A DNA stretch of 64,000 nt from Tenrec ecaudatus (GCF_050624435.1 NC_134541.1:8632983-8696982), one strand, 5' to 3'; positions 11,765-21,943 are shown, numbered from the stretch's first letter. Translations and numbers: made by a program. Notes: generated by a model from the letters alone, not told the origin.

Positions 11765-13851
11765 TTAGCTAACACTGATGAAAATGAGGCCAGGGGCTGA
11801 CTGTGAAACAGACCCTCCATTTCTCAGATGTAACTTCGGGGTGAAGCTGTAGAAAAGAAGTCCACCGGAGTCCAAATACCAACTTGAGTGTATCCACCTG
11901 AGATTCCAGACTATTTCAAGAACAGATGTGACACCCTGAACACTAATGACAGAAGACCCAGATGAGCTCTGGGATGACATCATGAACATAATACACAAAG
12001 AAAGCAACCGGTCATTAAAAAGAGAGGACAGAAAGAAAATATCAAGGCGCATCTCAGGAGAGACTCGGAAACGTGTGCTTAATTGTAGACTAGTTAAGGC
12101 AAATGGACGGATGATGAAGTCACAGACTGAGAAGAAACGTTCAGAAGGCAGCTCGGGAAGACAAAGCAAAGCATTCTAACGCATGGGCAAAGCCTCGGGT
12201 CAAAAGCCCGCAGGGAAGAACATGTTCACCATATTTTAAACAGAAAGAACGGATCAAACATCCAAGCCTTGAGTTGTTGCGATACTGAATGATTCTGCGG
12301 GCAAAATATCCAAGGATGCAGCCAGCACCAAATAAGACGGATAGAAGACAGAGTCACTGTACCAAAAATGACTAATCAACACTCCACCATTTCCAGAGGT
12401 AGCGTAGGAGCAAGAAGCGATGGTGCTGAAGGAAGAAGTCCAAGCTGCACTGGGGGCACTAGTCAAACACAAAGCTCTAGGAGTTGACGGAATCCCAACT
12501 GAAGTGTTTCAGTAAGTTGATGATGCGCTGGAAGCACTCACTCCTCTATACCAAGAAATGTGGGAGACGCCTCCCTGGCCAATTGAACCAGAGGGCCATA
12601 TTTGTACCTGTTCCACAGAAAGGTGAGCCAACAGATTAGGCAAATTATAAAGCAATATCATTGCTAGCGTATACATGCAAAACTTTTCTGAATATCACTC
12701 AAGAGCAGCCGAAGCAGTACATTGACAGGTTGCTGCCAGAGGCTCAGGTTGGATTTAGCAGAAGACATAGACCAAGGGGTATCATGGTTGATGTCAGATG
12801 GGTGTTAGCTGAAAGCAGGGAACACCAGAAAGATGTGTGCTTGGGTTTTATTGACTCTACAAAGGCAGTACTATGTGGATCATAAACGCTATGCAAACTC
12901 TTGAGAAGAATGGGAATTTCACAACACTCCTTGTACTCATGTAGAACATGCACGTGGCTTAGGAAGCAGTTGTGTGAACATAACAAGAGAACATGGTTTA
13001 AAATCCAGAAAGGTGTGCGGCAGGGTTGTCTCTTCTCACCATAGTTATTCAATCTGAATGCTGAGCAAACCATCAGAGAAGCTGGTCTACAGAAAGTTAA
13101 ACACAGCATCGACATTGGAGGTGGACTTATAACAGCACGTGATATGCACATGACATAAGCTCGCTTGCTGAATGTGATAAAAGTCCTGAAGCCTTTTCTG
13201 ATGAAGGTCAAGGATTGCAGCCTTCAGTATAGATTGCAAGTCAATGTAAAGAAACCCCAGTGGGCCAATAGATAACGTCCCATGCAATGGAGAAACGATT
13301 GAAGTCGCCATGGATGTCATCTTGCTGAGATGCACAATCCATGGCCACGGAGACAGCAATCAAGGGGCCGAAAGATGTGTTGCACTGGGTACATCTGCTG
13401 CACAGGACCTCTTAAAGTGTTGACAAGCAAGGATGTTTCTTTGAGGACTAATTTTGTGCCTGACCCAAACAAGGGTATTTTCAAGCCCTTCACATGCATA
13501 TGAAAGTTGGACATTGAATAAGAAAGTCCAAAGAAGAATTGATGCCTTTATATAACGGTGCTAGCCTAAGAATGTTGACGGTACCACAGACTGCCAGAAG
13601 AACAAAGAAACCCATCTTCCAAAACTACTCCCTTAGAAGGGAGACTTCTCACGTGCTTTGGACATGTCAGGAGAGGCCACTCCATGGGGAAAGACATCAT
13701 GTTTGGTAAAGTTTGGTAGAGGGCATCGAAAACGAGCAAGGCCCTCTACAGGATGGATTGACACAATAGCTGCATAACCATTCTCATATACATAGTGAGG
13801 CTGAGAATTGGAAATGACTTGTTGGCGCATAACAACAAGAAGCTTTCCTAA
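11765..13851 (+). pseudogene. RTE/BovB LINE, reverse-transcriptase pseudogene (longest copy)
   Basis: This is the connector, reverse-transcriptase and C-terminal regions of an afrotherian BovB-type LINE. Recognisable blocks are GVDGIPTEVFQ (about 12482), the RLLPEAQVGF block (about 12727), the region matching DYAKAF (here DSTKAV, about 12852), and LNVKKP near 13240. The catalytic YADD box reads YAHD at about 13139-13150, so the essential aspartate is lost. Many stops and small deletions interrupt the frame. The 3' end stops near acaacaagaag at 13845 without an intact tail. It is not active. Confidence 0.85.
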
Positions 13852-13859
13852 GAAACCCC

Positions 13860-14235
13860 ACAGTTTTTAGTATTGTCTGTGATTTTTTTGTGGTTGTTGC
13901 AGTGAATTGTCAAAGAACACGTCAGAGAAATAAGGAATGCTGTCGGAGGAACAGCCAGTAGGTGTCAGAATTAGGAGGGAGGCTGGAGGGTTGAGGCATG
14001 TCTGACCTGCACCGTACAGGAAGCAGCCTTGGTCTCATGCTGTTGGGGATTCGCTTCCTCTCCCCTCTGGAAGCTCGAGATCAGATACCACCATCACGCC
14101 GTGGTTACAATTGTGTAGTTGTGAAAGAGAGCCTGTGGCCGCCAAGCCTAAAGTATTTATAGTCTAGTCCTTTACTGAATCTGGGGCAGCATGCCTTAGG
14201 GTCGGACTGCTAGGCTCAGAATTCAGGTTGGCTCC
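13860..14235. other. No gene; unresolved
   Basis: No repeat recognised between the BovB end and the next hAT-like copy. Confidence 0.4.
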
Positions 14236-14240
14236 TTGAG

Positions 14241-14713
14241 GTAGGTAGTTTATTGTGTCAACCTGGCCGATAAACACATGTGGGGTTAATTGAAGGGCGA
14301 GGGATAAATGGCTCAGTAAGCCTTGCCTTTCTAGTTCTCGGGTCGCTTGCTTTCTGATGGTCGGACCAGGGTGCAGCTGCCTTAGCCAGTTCCCTGCTTC
14401 ATCTGGCAGAGCTCACTTCCTGCAAGACATCCCCAAGGAGAAGCCGCATGGACCTACCCCGATGCAGCCCTGGGTGCTGGAGCAGCCGTGTGGAGACCCC
14501 TGCCAGTGCTGAGATGCTTACACGCTCACTGGTTTGGCTTTCCTCCTGTAGTCAGCATCCTTGTGTGTCTTTGGTGAGATGGAGGAGGACTTTGTGGATT
14601 GGTGTCGGACATATGAGTTGGGATGATTTCTTGATGTGCCCTTAATCTTTATATAAAACTCTCTTATACATGAGTTTCTGTGAACTTGTTTCCCTAAAGT
14701 ACCCAGGCTAACA
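14241..14713 (+). mobile_element. ~500-bp hAT-like element, copy 2
   Basis: Starts taggtagtttattgtgtcaa and closely parallels copy 1 at 11095-11597. Confidence 0.65.
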
Positions 14714-14755
14714 TGGGGTGAATTGTGTCCTTCCAAAAGATCTGTTGAGACTTAG

Positions 14756-14927
14756 CACGGTCCTGGTGGTGTAGTTATGAGTTGGGCTACAATCGCATGG
14801 TTGCCAGTGCAACACCACCAGCAGCTCCTTGGGAGAAAGACTGGGCTTTCTACTCTCATCAGCAGTGACAGTGTTGGAAACCACTCTTGGTCAGCATCGA
14901 CTTGATGGCCGCGAGTTTGGTTTGGAT
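14756..14927 (+). mobile_element. AfroSINE
   Basis: Head (ctggtggtgtagttatgag), middle (cagcagctccttgggaga) and the tail gcatcgacttgatggccg, then gagtttggtttgg. Confidence 0.9.
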
Positions 14928-15205
14928 CTCTTCTGATAACATGTCCAAAGTACATGAGACAAAGTTTCACTATCCTGGCTTCCCAGAAGCAATCCGGCTG
15001 TACTTCTTCCAAGAGAGATTTGTTTATTCTTTTGGCAGTCTGTTGTATTTTGCATATTCTTCTCCAGCACCACATTTCAAATGCACCGATTCTTCTAAGG
15101 TTTTCCTTATTCAATGTCCAACTTTCACATGCATATGAGGAGACTGAAAATACTATGGCTTGGGTCTGGCCCACCTTAGTCCTGAAAGTAATATCTCTAC
15201 TATTT
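14928..15205 (-). mobile_element. RTE/BovB LINE 3' coding fragment
   Basis: The minus strand reads YACESWTLNKEN, then AFEMWCWRRI and VKLCLMYFGHVIRRD, the conserved C-terminal part of BovB ORF2. The AfroSINE ends directly at its boundary, as if one inserted beside the other. Confidence 0.85.
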
Positions 15206-15221
15206 AGTCATTAAGAAACTG

Positions 15222-15375
15222 TGGGCACATTACTTAAGTGATTTGAACTTGAGGCTTAGTCTCTCCCTCTGTGCAGTGGAGATAATCATTGTACTTACTT
15301 CAAATAGCTCCGGTGGGGATTCAACAAGATTACACAGGTTACCCTGTGCAGCACAAGCACAGCAACACGTAAGAG
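15222..15375 (+). mobile_element. MIR
   Basis: Reads ggcacattacttaag, then gaggcttagtctctccctct and gtggagataatcattgtac, the MIR core and flank. Confidence 0.7.
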
Positions 15376-16655
15376 CTGCCAGGATAACCCAAGAGAACTT
15401 CATCCTCTTCTGTCAAACCTGCTTCTTAATGTTCCAGCAAGGTTTCCACTTGTCCTTAATGACATTCAGAAACACTGCTTTGCACACTCATTAGCTTGCA
15501 ACATGCTTTGGCAATTTTGACTTCATTAAAATTATAATTATTTCCTTAATTCCATTTCTTCTTTATGCTTCTTCAACTTAATCCCCTACGCTGGTTGCCA
15601 AGGCTCTGGGATTCAGAGAGAACCTCTGCTGAGACGGGCTTTGTGAGGAGCAAAAAGAACATGAAGACCAGCTAGAGTCAGGGAAATGGACACGGTGGGA
15701 ATTATTCAGTGTGTGTGGTGAACCACAGTTTTACAAGACAAATATCAGTACAGGGAGGAGAAGCTGTCTGAGCTAAAATTATATGAAAAAATGGCTACAG
15801 GGGGCCCAAAGAAAAGTACAAACACATTCCAGTGAAGTCATTAGCACGAAACCATTGATAGATTCCTAATCTACTAATTAATTGTTAGCTGAATGCAAGC
15901 CACCATCCTCCCCCACCCCCAGTATTTCTCAACTCCAGAGAAAAACTCCCCAGCAGTATCCCAGGAAACATCAGCCTAGCACAGCTGGATGGCCTTGGGT
16001 TTTATCTGGGCTCTGGAGGGGCTACAGGATGTAACCTGTGTTTGGGCACAGTAGGGCCTTCATGGAATGTGTACAAACGAACATGAACTAACCAATGACT
16101 CTTGAGGTTTATCAGGATTTATTTTTTTCATTTTTTTGGTCCCAGAAAGCACAGAACAGGATTGTCTGGTGGACATACTGCTTTGGAGGAGACTAACAGT
16201 ACCTGGGCCAGAGAAATTCCACCCCAAGGCCACACATTCATTCTTTCTTTCAGTCCATACCCGTGCAGGTGCTTCCGGGGTGTAGTGGGAAAATCCCATG
16301 ATCTTTTCATCCCAACCTTCCTCGAACCTTTGCAAGGGCCCGGCATATTGAATAAGGATCAACTATGTGCTGGGAACAGCTGCGGGGGTCCGACGAGAAA
16401 GACAGGGCTTTAGTTACATGTGGATTTCTGATCAGTGAGGAGAGCATGACCAGACCCCGTGCAACCTCTGGGACTTAAGACTCACCACACCACAACATGA
16501 GCCCTCACTTGTGTGAAATTCAGAAGTAACTGAGAGACCTGTCTTTTGGGTTTGTTTTTTTTTTTAATCATTTGAGTGGTCCTTTGTCTGGGAATTCCAC
16601 TGGAAAGGGTGAAAACAAGGTGGGCACCCTCTCTGCCCCCTCAAACCACATGCTC
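15375..16655. other. No gene; no clear repeat
   Basis: Mostly unassigned. Overlapping antiparallel frames around 16060-16410 (100 and 103 aa) have no recognisable domain. Confidence 0.4.
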
Positions 16656-16659
16656 AGCT

Positions 16660-16797
16660 GTTTCCCAAGAGGGTGGGGGTCCCTGGAAAGATAGGGCTGG
16701 TGATCCCCTTCCAAACGCCCAGCGGGAGCACGTCCTGTGGGCACAGATCTACAGGGTCATTGTGCGTTGGAATCGACCTAATGGTAACTTTTCTGTT
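16660..16797 (+). mobile_element. AfroSINE, diverged
   Basis: The tail is recognisable as ctacagggtcattgtgcg, then tggaatcgacctaatgg. Confidence 0.6.
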
Positions 16798-16799
16798 TT

Positions 16800-17540
16800 C
16801 TTTTTAATTGCAGGAGTTCAGAAGGCTGAATTCCCATCAGGCACTCCCCCAGTGAGAAAGCCTGGGGGACACAGTGACCTTCTCTTTAGTGGCATCCGAA
16901 GGGGCCTCCCCCAAACTGTGCTCATCGGTTTGATATAAGGGGACAATGGGTTTGGAGTGCGTGCCACCAGGTCAGACTGTTAATCAAACTTTCTATTTAG
17001 AGGTTCTGAAAAGATTGTGTAAAAGTGTGTTACACAAAGTGTGTGACAAAAAAGGCCTGATATGAGGCAGACAGGGGACCGGTTTTGCCACCACGCCAGT
17101 GCACCCGATCATGCAGCCATCTCAGTGCACCAGTTTTGGGCAAAACCCAGCATGCCTCTCTTGCCCCATGAACCTTACTCACCTTACCTCTCTCTCCGCA
17201 AGACTTCTTTTCTGAGAATGAAGCAGGACATGGTAGGACAGTGACTTGACAACAAAAAAGAGGTTGAAAAAAAGAGAGAGGGAGGTGTTTTAAGCCATCT
17301 AAACAGGTGAGTTTGAAAATGTTTCCAAGAATGGAATGGCAGATTTGACAATTGTAGGGAGTGTCATGGAGAGTACCTTGAAGGTGATAGAGTTGTTTTG
17401 TTAAAAAAAATTAAGAAGTTGCTTTGGGGTGGAGGTGGGATCCCTTTGAGGGGCATCCCCCCTCATGTCTTTGGGGGGGTCATCTAAGAGGTGTCCCTCT
17501 GTATTGTAACTGCAATTTTATTTCCTTGTCATATTCTTCC
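16800..17540. other. No gene; unresolved
   Basis: A region just beyond the DOK5 3' end with no assigned feature apart from the possible distal poly(A) hexamer. Confidence 0.4.
17517..17522 (-). terminator. Possible distal polyadenylation signal AATAAA
   Basis: A second minus-strand AATAAA lies about 280 nt beyond the first. Use would lengthen the 3' UTR to about 1.0 kb and carry an L2-like fragment (17545-17650). Only the hexamer supports it. Confidence 0.25.
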
Positions 17541-17544
17541 AGAC

Positions 17545-17650
17545 GTCATGTCCTTGACGGCAGGACCCGTGTCTCATGTCAACATCTTGGGCCTTTCCCA
17601 GGGCACAGTAGCCTCCGTTTGGAATTCAGAGCACTGGAATGAATGAGTGA
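17545..17650 (+). mobile_element. L2 LINE 3' end fragment
   Basis: Follows the L2 order: tccttgacggcaggacc, gggcacagtag, then ctggaatgaatgagtgag. Confidence 0.55.
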
Positions 17651-17794
17651 GTGTGCTGGGCTTCCACCAAACAAAACATTGAACCAAGCTCACGACTCCC
17701 AAGGAAAAGGCTACCCATTTCTGCCGAAGCACCGAGGCTAGAGAAAGCCCCGTCTAACCAGAATAAACAGATCCGCACGAGTGAAGAATGGTCT

Positions 17795-17800
17795 TTTATT
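17795..17800 (-). terminator. DOK5: Polyadenylation signal AATAAA for DOK5
   Basis: The plus-strand TTTATT reads AATAAA on the minus strand, about 740 nt after the stop codon. Sequence about 25-50 nt further on (minus strand) is U-rich, as expected for a downstream element. Confidence 0.65.
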
Positions 17801-18211
17801 TTAAAATAGTTTATGATGGTATGCCAAACAAAATAAAAGCTTAAAAAAGAAAGAAAAGAACATGGGAGAGAGAAACTGTAACCGTAGCAACCGTACTCAC
17901 GTGGGGCCTTTGAAAAGTTACCTGGGCACAGAGTATATGATGGGGGCGGTGGATGGGAGCACTGACTTAACTCATTGGTAATGGACGGACGGAAACACGA
18001 TGCCCGACAGATCACGGAAGACTACGGCCTCAACAAACAACAAGCTGTGGATAGCCACGTCGTCACCAGCACTGGAAGCACGCCGAAGGGACGGCACAAG
18101 GAACCAGGCAAGGGCAGGTTCAGAAGCAGGGTAGGAGATACAGGACGTCGACCACAGAAAATCAGAGGGCGGTGTTGAGCCCCTTCTGTCCGGCGGTAAA
18201 AGAGGGAACCT

Positions 18212-18287
18212 CCACCACCACCACCACCACCACCACCACCACCATCACCACCACCACCACCACCTCCACCTCCACCACCACCACCAC
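18212..18287 (-). repeat. (GGT)n trinucleotide repeat in the DOK5 3' UTR
   Basis: The plus strand reads mostly (CAC)n with a CAT and a few CTC interruptions over about 76 bases; the transcript reads (GGU)n. It gives open frames of polyglycine (minus) and polythreonine (plus) that are artefacts of the repeat. Confidence 0.95.
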
Positions 18288-18540
18288 AAATGGCTGCCAG
18301 AGAGCACGTCTCAACTCCATGGAGATTCAACAAAGCAGAGAAACTGAGAAAGAAGGGAACGGAACAGAACAAAACACACAGACACCGTATTGCAGTTGCC
18401 CGGAGACCACGCGGCGACTGAGACACAAAGCGGCTCTGCTCCATCCATCCCTTCCCTCGCTGTGCTTCTGGGTGGCCTCCGGGGTGGGTCCGAGGCCCAC
18501 ACGTCCCCGGCGTGTGCACACCTCCGGCCAGTTACTGCTG

Positions 18541-18605
18541 TCAGTGTTCAGAGCCGTAGGTGGGAAAAGTCTCTGTCCGATGAAGCTTCAGCGGGCTGGT
18601 GACAG
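18541..18605 (-). CDS. DOK5: DOK5 terminal coding exon with stop codon
   Basis: After a minus-strand AG acceptor, 65 bases plus the one base carried over encode AVTSPLKLHRTETFPTYGSEH and TGA. The SPLKLHRTETFP core and final SEH match the DOK5 C terminus. The human end, from memory, differs at about four positions: D to A at the junction codon, S to T, A to T and R to G. The acceptor itself (ggggaaag) is purine-rich, and the pyrimidine tract is replaced by a (TTTG)n repeat directly upstream. An alternative AG ten bases into the exon would give a quick stop, so I choose the first AG. The conserved reading frame and stop argue that the exon is functional. Confidence 0.9.
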
Positions 18606-18619
18606 CTTTCCCCCAAAGA

Positions 18620-18652
18620 ACAAACAAACAAACAAACAAACAAACAAACAAA
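18620..18652 (-). repeat. (TTTG)n repeat forming the last-intron pyrimidine-side tract
   Basis: The plus strand reads (CAAA)n for about 33 bases. On the DOK5 strand it is (TTTG)n ending about 14 nt before the terminal-exon AG, where the polypyrimidine tract should be. Confidence 0.95.
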
Positions 18653-18713
18653 GCAGCAGTTACAGAAAGTCCACCGGTCAATGACCCCACCCCACCCCTA
18701 TGCCGTCAAGACG

Positions 18714-18925
18714 AGGGGAGCCCTGGCGGTGTCCTGGGTGACACCCGGGGCTCTTGTCTGCATGGGGCACTTGCTAGTGAAGGTGCCAGCTGCTCCCCGG
18801 GGAGAGTTGGGGCTCTTTCCTCCAGGAAAGGGTTACCACCTCGGGAACCCACAGGGGCAGTTCTACTCTGTCCTACAGGGTCGCTAGGAGTGGGGATGGA
18901 CATGATGGCAGCGAGTTCGGTCTTG
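18714..18925 (+). mobile_element. AfroSINE
   Basis: A clean tail (cacaggggcagttctactct, then gtcctacagggtcgctagg). It sits in the DOK5 last intron, about 110 bases from the terminal exon. Confidence 0.85.
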
Positions 18926-18939
18926 GGGACCCATCCAGT

Positions 18940-19097
18940 AGATTTGGGTTCATGGTGACCCAATAGGACAGAGTGCAGCTGCTCCCCAGACTCGGAGGCT
19001 GGACAGCTTCATGGGGACACACAGCTGCACCTACCCCCCTTTGAGTAGCTGCGGACTTTGTCGTTAGCAGCTCACTATAGCACCAAGGGTCCCTCAA
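18940..19097 (-). mobile_element. AfroSINE, inverted next to the previous copy
   Basis: Reads ggttcatggtgacccaatag, then a head ending ctatagcaccaagggtcc. With the copy at 18714 it forms a tail-to-tail inverted pair. Confidence 0.75.
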
Positions 19098-19099
19098 TG

Positions 19100-19320
19100 A
19101 CACTAGCTGGTAACTAATTTCTCCATAATGGAAATCAGTAGTAACATACGCATGGTGACATGGACCAGTTCCCCCCAGCCCCCACAGCCACCCACAGGGA
19201 TATGCAAATCAGGGTCATTTGAGACACTGCCTGCTTCAAGCATAATTTGCATATGGCCTTTGCCTGGAGCTGCAGTCAAGCCATTAGCAGTCATTTTCCT
19301 CCTTAATTTCCTTATCTGAG
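19100..19320. promoter_or_regulatory. Candidate conserved non-coding stretch with inverted octamer motifs
   Basis: Repeat-free intron sequence with ATGCAAAT at 19202-19209 and ATTTGCAT at 19245-19252. Octamers bind POU-family factors; conservation and function are not shown. Confidence 0.25.
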
Positions 19321-19461
19321 GTCAACCAGGTTAAGGAGGGGAGATGAGACAAAAACACGGAACCATGGGAGCTCTCGGCTTGGGGGCGCTTTGGTGACCT
19401 GAGCAGAACTGAGATTAGCCTTTGTGTGCACAATTGCACCTGTCTGTGAAGAAGGATTTTC

Positions 19462-19632
19462 ACTTGCTGGTGCCGGTCAGGAAGTCCATTCGGACTCATC
19501 AGGAGCCTGGGTGAGGGTAGAGAAATATCCTGTAAGGTTCTCTCGGCTATAATCTCTATGGATCTGTTCACCAGGTTTCCTTCCGGTGGGGCCACTGGGC
19601 GGATTTGAACCACCATCCTTTCAGTTGTCCGT
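19462..19632 (-). mobile_element. AfroSINE, diverged
   Basis: Ends in gggcggatttgaaccaccat, the head on the minus strand; the tail is weak. Confidence 0.55.
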
Positions 19633-19639
19633 GTTGCAC

Positions 19640-19760
19640 GGCTGGAGTTGATTGCCCTCAGGTCAATTCTGACTCATAGCAACCACGTCAGGAAGTCAGA
19701 GTCCACTGTCCCATAGGGCATCCAAGGCTCTGGTCTGTACAGAAGTGGACGAATCCATCT
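19640..19760 (-). mobile_element. AfroSINE tail fragment
   Basis: Reads ccctcaggtcaattctgact, then catagcaaccacg. Confidence 0.65.
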
Positions 19761-19861
19761 TTCTCTTGTGGAGTGGTTGGCGGCCACGTTTCGGTTTGCG
19801 GCTGAAGGTTTACCCACTTTCTCCCCGGGGCTCTCTAATCTAGCGCTCAAAAGCTTGGGGA

Positions 19862-20075
19862 CTCACTGCCACCAAGGCAGTTCCGACTCATAGAGGTGGC
19901 GGCGTATGTTATACATTGGGCTGCGAACAACAGGACCAACAGTTTGAAAGCAAGCAGCAACCCCCCCGCCCCCCCCGGGAGCTAGACTAGCCTTCTGCTC
20001 CTATAAACAGTTACAGTCTCAGAAACCCACAGAAGCAGTTCTACCCTGTCCTATGGGGTGACTATGAGCCGACCA
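19862..20075 (+). mobile_element. AfroSINE pair (short minus tail joined to a plus copy)
   Basis: 19862-19895 is a minus-strand tail (gccaccaaggcagttccgac). 19896-20075 is a plus copy with tail cagaagcagttctaccctg, then gtcctatggggtgac. A C-run lies at 19960-19976. Confidence 0.7.
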
Positions 20076-20229
20076 CCAAACTTTCTATTGCTGAGCTAGG
20101 ACCCAACCCAAGCAGAGTCAAAGGCGTGGGGAGCTCGTGAAGGCCACATGCAAAGCCCTCTCGGTGAACATTGGAAAAGGCTGCCCAGTGAGAACGAGTC
20201 TAGTTCTTAGGGTGTCACAACAAGAGGGA

Positions 20230-20395
20230 TGGACAAACTTCTACAAAGGGCCGTATTCTAAAATGCTTAAACACATCCAGCTCGACTGCCTCTACTGTTG
20301 GGCAATGAAACATGAATGGACGTGGCTGTTCTCAGAAAACTTGATTTACTGGTTGCCCAGGGGCCTAGATTGGACCCACATGCTGCTGAGTTTGC
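20230..20395 (+). mobile_element. hAT (Charlie-type) element fragment
   Basis: Follows a mammal-wide hAT order: aaacttctacaaagggcc, tggacgtggctgttctc, aacttgatttact, then gattggacccacatgctg. Confidence 0.6.
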
Positions 20396-20399
20396 TGAG

Positions 20400-20696
20400 C
20401 TTCTTAAGCAGGACCTGGTGGCTGGACTTGGGCAAAACCAGGTGCTTTACTGCCACCTGCTGGATACGGGCTGAGCCTAGCAGAACCCGCACTGCTCTGT
20501 CCAGCAGTCCAGGAAGGGCATGTGGGAAACCACAGGATCCAACACAGCCAGGGAGGGCTGTGTGTGTGTGATCAGGGTGGGCTGTGCGCCCCTCTGATGC
20601 GGAAGCGATGCCCCTAGGTGTGTGTGTCCACGCGGTCATTATTAGGAAAGACTTGGATATGAGAAGACCCTGGGTCACTAGAGTGTTCCTTTGTCC

Positions 20697-20728
<32 letters not shown>

Positions 20729-21255
20729 ATGATGATAATAAACAAAGATAGTAAATGCCTAAATAAAAATCTTCGCTGCGCCTCCAGCGGTGGCCATCTG
20801 AGTGGGCAAGACTAGGGACTGGGAACGTTCCCTTGGGGTCAAGGCCACATGAAAATGCCTGCAGCTGCTACCGCTCCCAGCGGCTCTTTCCAGCTTATGT
20901 TAAAGGGCGTGTTGAACTTGAAACCAGGTAATGGATTATAAAATGTCCCTCCCCTTCCCCCATTCAGAAGTGCACACAGGTAGAACAGACCCATTGGCTG
21001 GATGTGGGCTCAGGTCTGTTTAGAACTTAGAGTCTATCATATAGTTCCCAATACATACAGGTAGGTTTTCTAGAACCCAGGCTGTATCTACACTGAGACC
21101 TGAAGACATAGATAGAGCCTGCCTATCACTACCAACCTTTCTGATCGGGGTCACAGAAGACAGAGCGAGTCCGACAGAACTGGAGAAAAATATGAACCAG
21201 AACTCAACTTGTTAAGAAGTCCAGGTTAAGTGGACCAGCTGTGACCAGAGGACTC
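20400..21255. other. Intron sequence, no gene
   Basis: Contains (CA)n at 20701-20728; otherwise unassigned. Confidence 0.4.
20701..20728 (+). repeat. (CA)n microsatellite
   Basis: Fourteen uninterrupted CA units. Confidence 0.95.
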
Positions 21256-21545
21256 CCCTAGACTACCGCCCCAGGAGATTCTTCACACCTTGAACCAAAA
21301 TTGTCTCTTGAGGTCGTCACCTTGTAGATCCTAACAGACCGGCTCAGAAAATAAAGGGGCACCTTTAAAATCATCTTGTGTAGAAAACCAACGGTTAGCA
21401 TGGCGTCTAAAGAAAAGATGGTAGGGGGTGGGGGCATGGGAACTAGCGTGTGAGAAATGGACCGACCACGATGGCATGATGACACAAGGCAAAAAATGTA
21501 GCCCATGCCACGGAAGCATCGGTGTGGAAACTGTTAAGTGGTGGC
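21256..21545 (-). repeat. Unassigned interspersed repeat, copy 1
   Basis: Shares actagcgtgtgagaaatgg, then gcaaaaaatgtagcc, with 21960-22110. Probably an untranslated part of a LINE, with orientation unsure. Confidence 0.4.
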
Positions 21546-21599
21546 CTCACTTGCCATGAGCACGTTCACCTGAGATGCGACAAGATGTTATTTTAAAAG

Positions 21600-21685
21600 C
21601 TTAATTGTCTTCAGGTGTGACTGAAAGGTCAGCGGTTCAAACCCATCAGTCCTTTCAGGGGAGAGAGTAATCCCAAAGTGACGAT
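21600..21685 (+). mobile_element. AfroSINE head fragment
   Basis: Reads aggtcagcggttcaaaccc, then agtcctttcaggggagag. Confidence 0.65.
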
Positions 21686-21914
21686 TCCAAAAGCGGCCAG
21701 CAGGTGGCGAGACAGGACTAAATTTGGTGGAGGTGATGAAAATTTTTTTTTCTATTCCGTGGGGAAGGTGGAGGGATGGGGGCGGGGAGGGGCTGGTAAG
21801 GGGCTTAGTGTAGAAAAATAGGTAACCTGCGTCCCCCTACCTCCCGCATTCATTTTACAAGTAAGAAATTTTGGGTTAGTCTATGGACAGTTTTGAAACT
21901 TTGATAGTTACTAC

Positions 21915-21943
21915 TGTGTGTGTGTGTGTATACATATATATAT
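21915..21943 (+). repeat. (TG)n/(TA)n microsatellite
   Basis: TG units followed by TATATA. Confidence 0.9.

Larger units (their letters stand above)
17775..18540 (-). other. DOK5: DOK5 3' untranslated region
   Basis: This runs from the DOK5 stop codon to just past the first minus-strand AATAAA (17795-17800), about 765 nt, plausible for this gene. It contains a long GGU repeat (18287-18212 read on the minus strand) and an AU-rich end around 17800-17880. I see no AfroSINE or LINE inside it, consistent with selection against insertion. The exact cleavage site is inferred. Confidence 0.7.

Noticed and set aside
11946-12179. A 77-aa plus frame rich in K/R as a possible small gene.
   Set aside because: It is the linker region before the BovB reverse transcriptase and is continuous with that pseudogene.
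14752-15174. The 140-aa minus frame as a functional retroelement gene.
   Set aside because: It holds only the C-terminal BovB part, with no catalytic domain, and is a truncated relic whose frame runs into a neighbouring SINE.
18207-18290. The (CAC)n tract as a possible CRISPR-like or coding repeat.
   Set aside because: It is a plain trinucleotide microsatellite without spacers, in mammalian DNA.
18022-18519. 165-aa minus frame with a polyglycine run.
   Set aside because: It lies in the DOK5 3' UTR after the stop codon and is open only because of the GGT repeat.
18172-18684. 170-aa plus frame with a polythreonine run.
   Set aside because: It is antisense to the DOK5 terminal exon and 3' UTR and owes its openness to the (CAC)n repeat.
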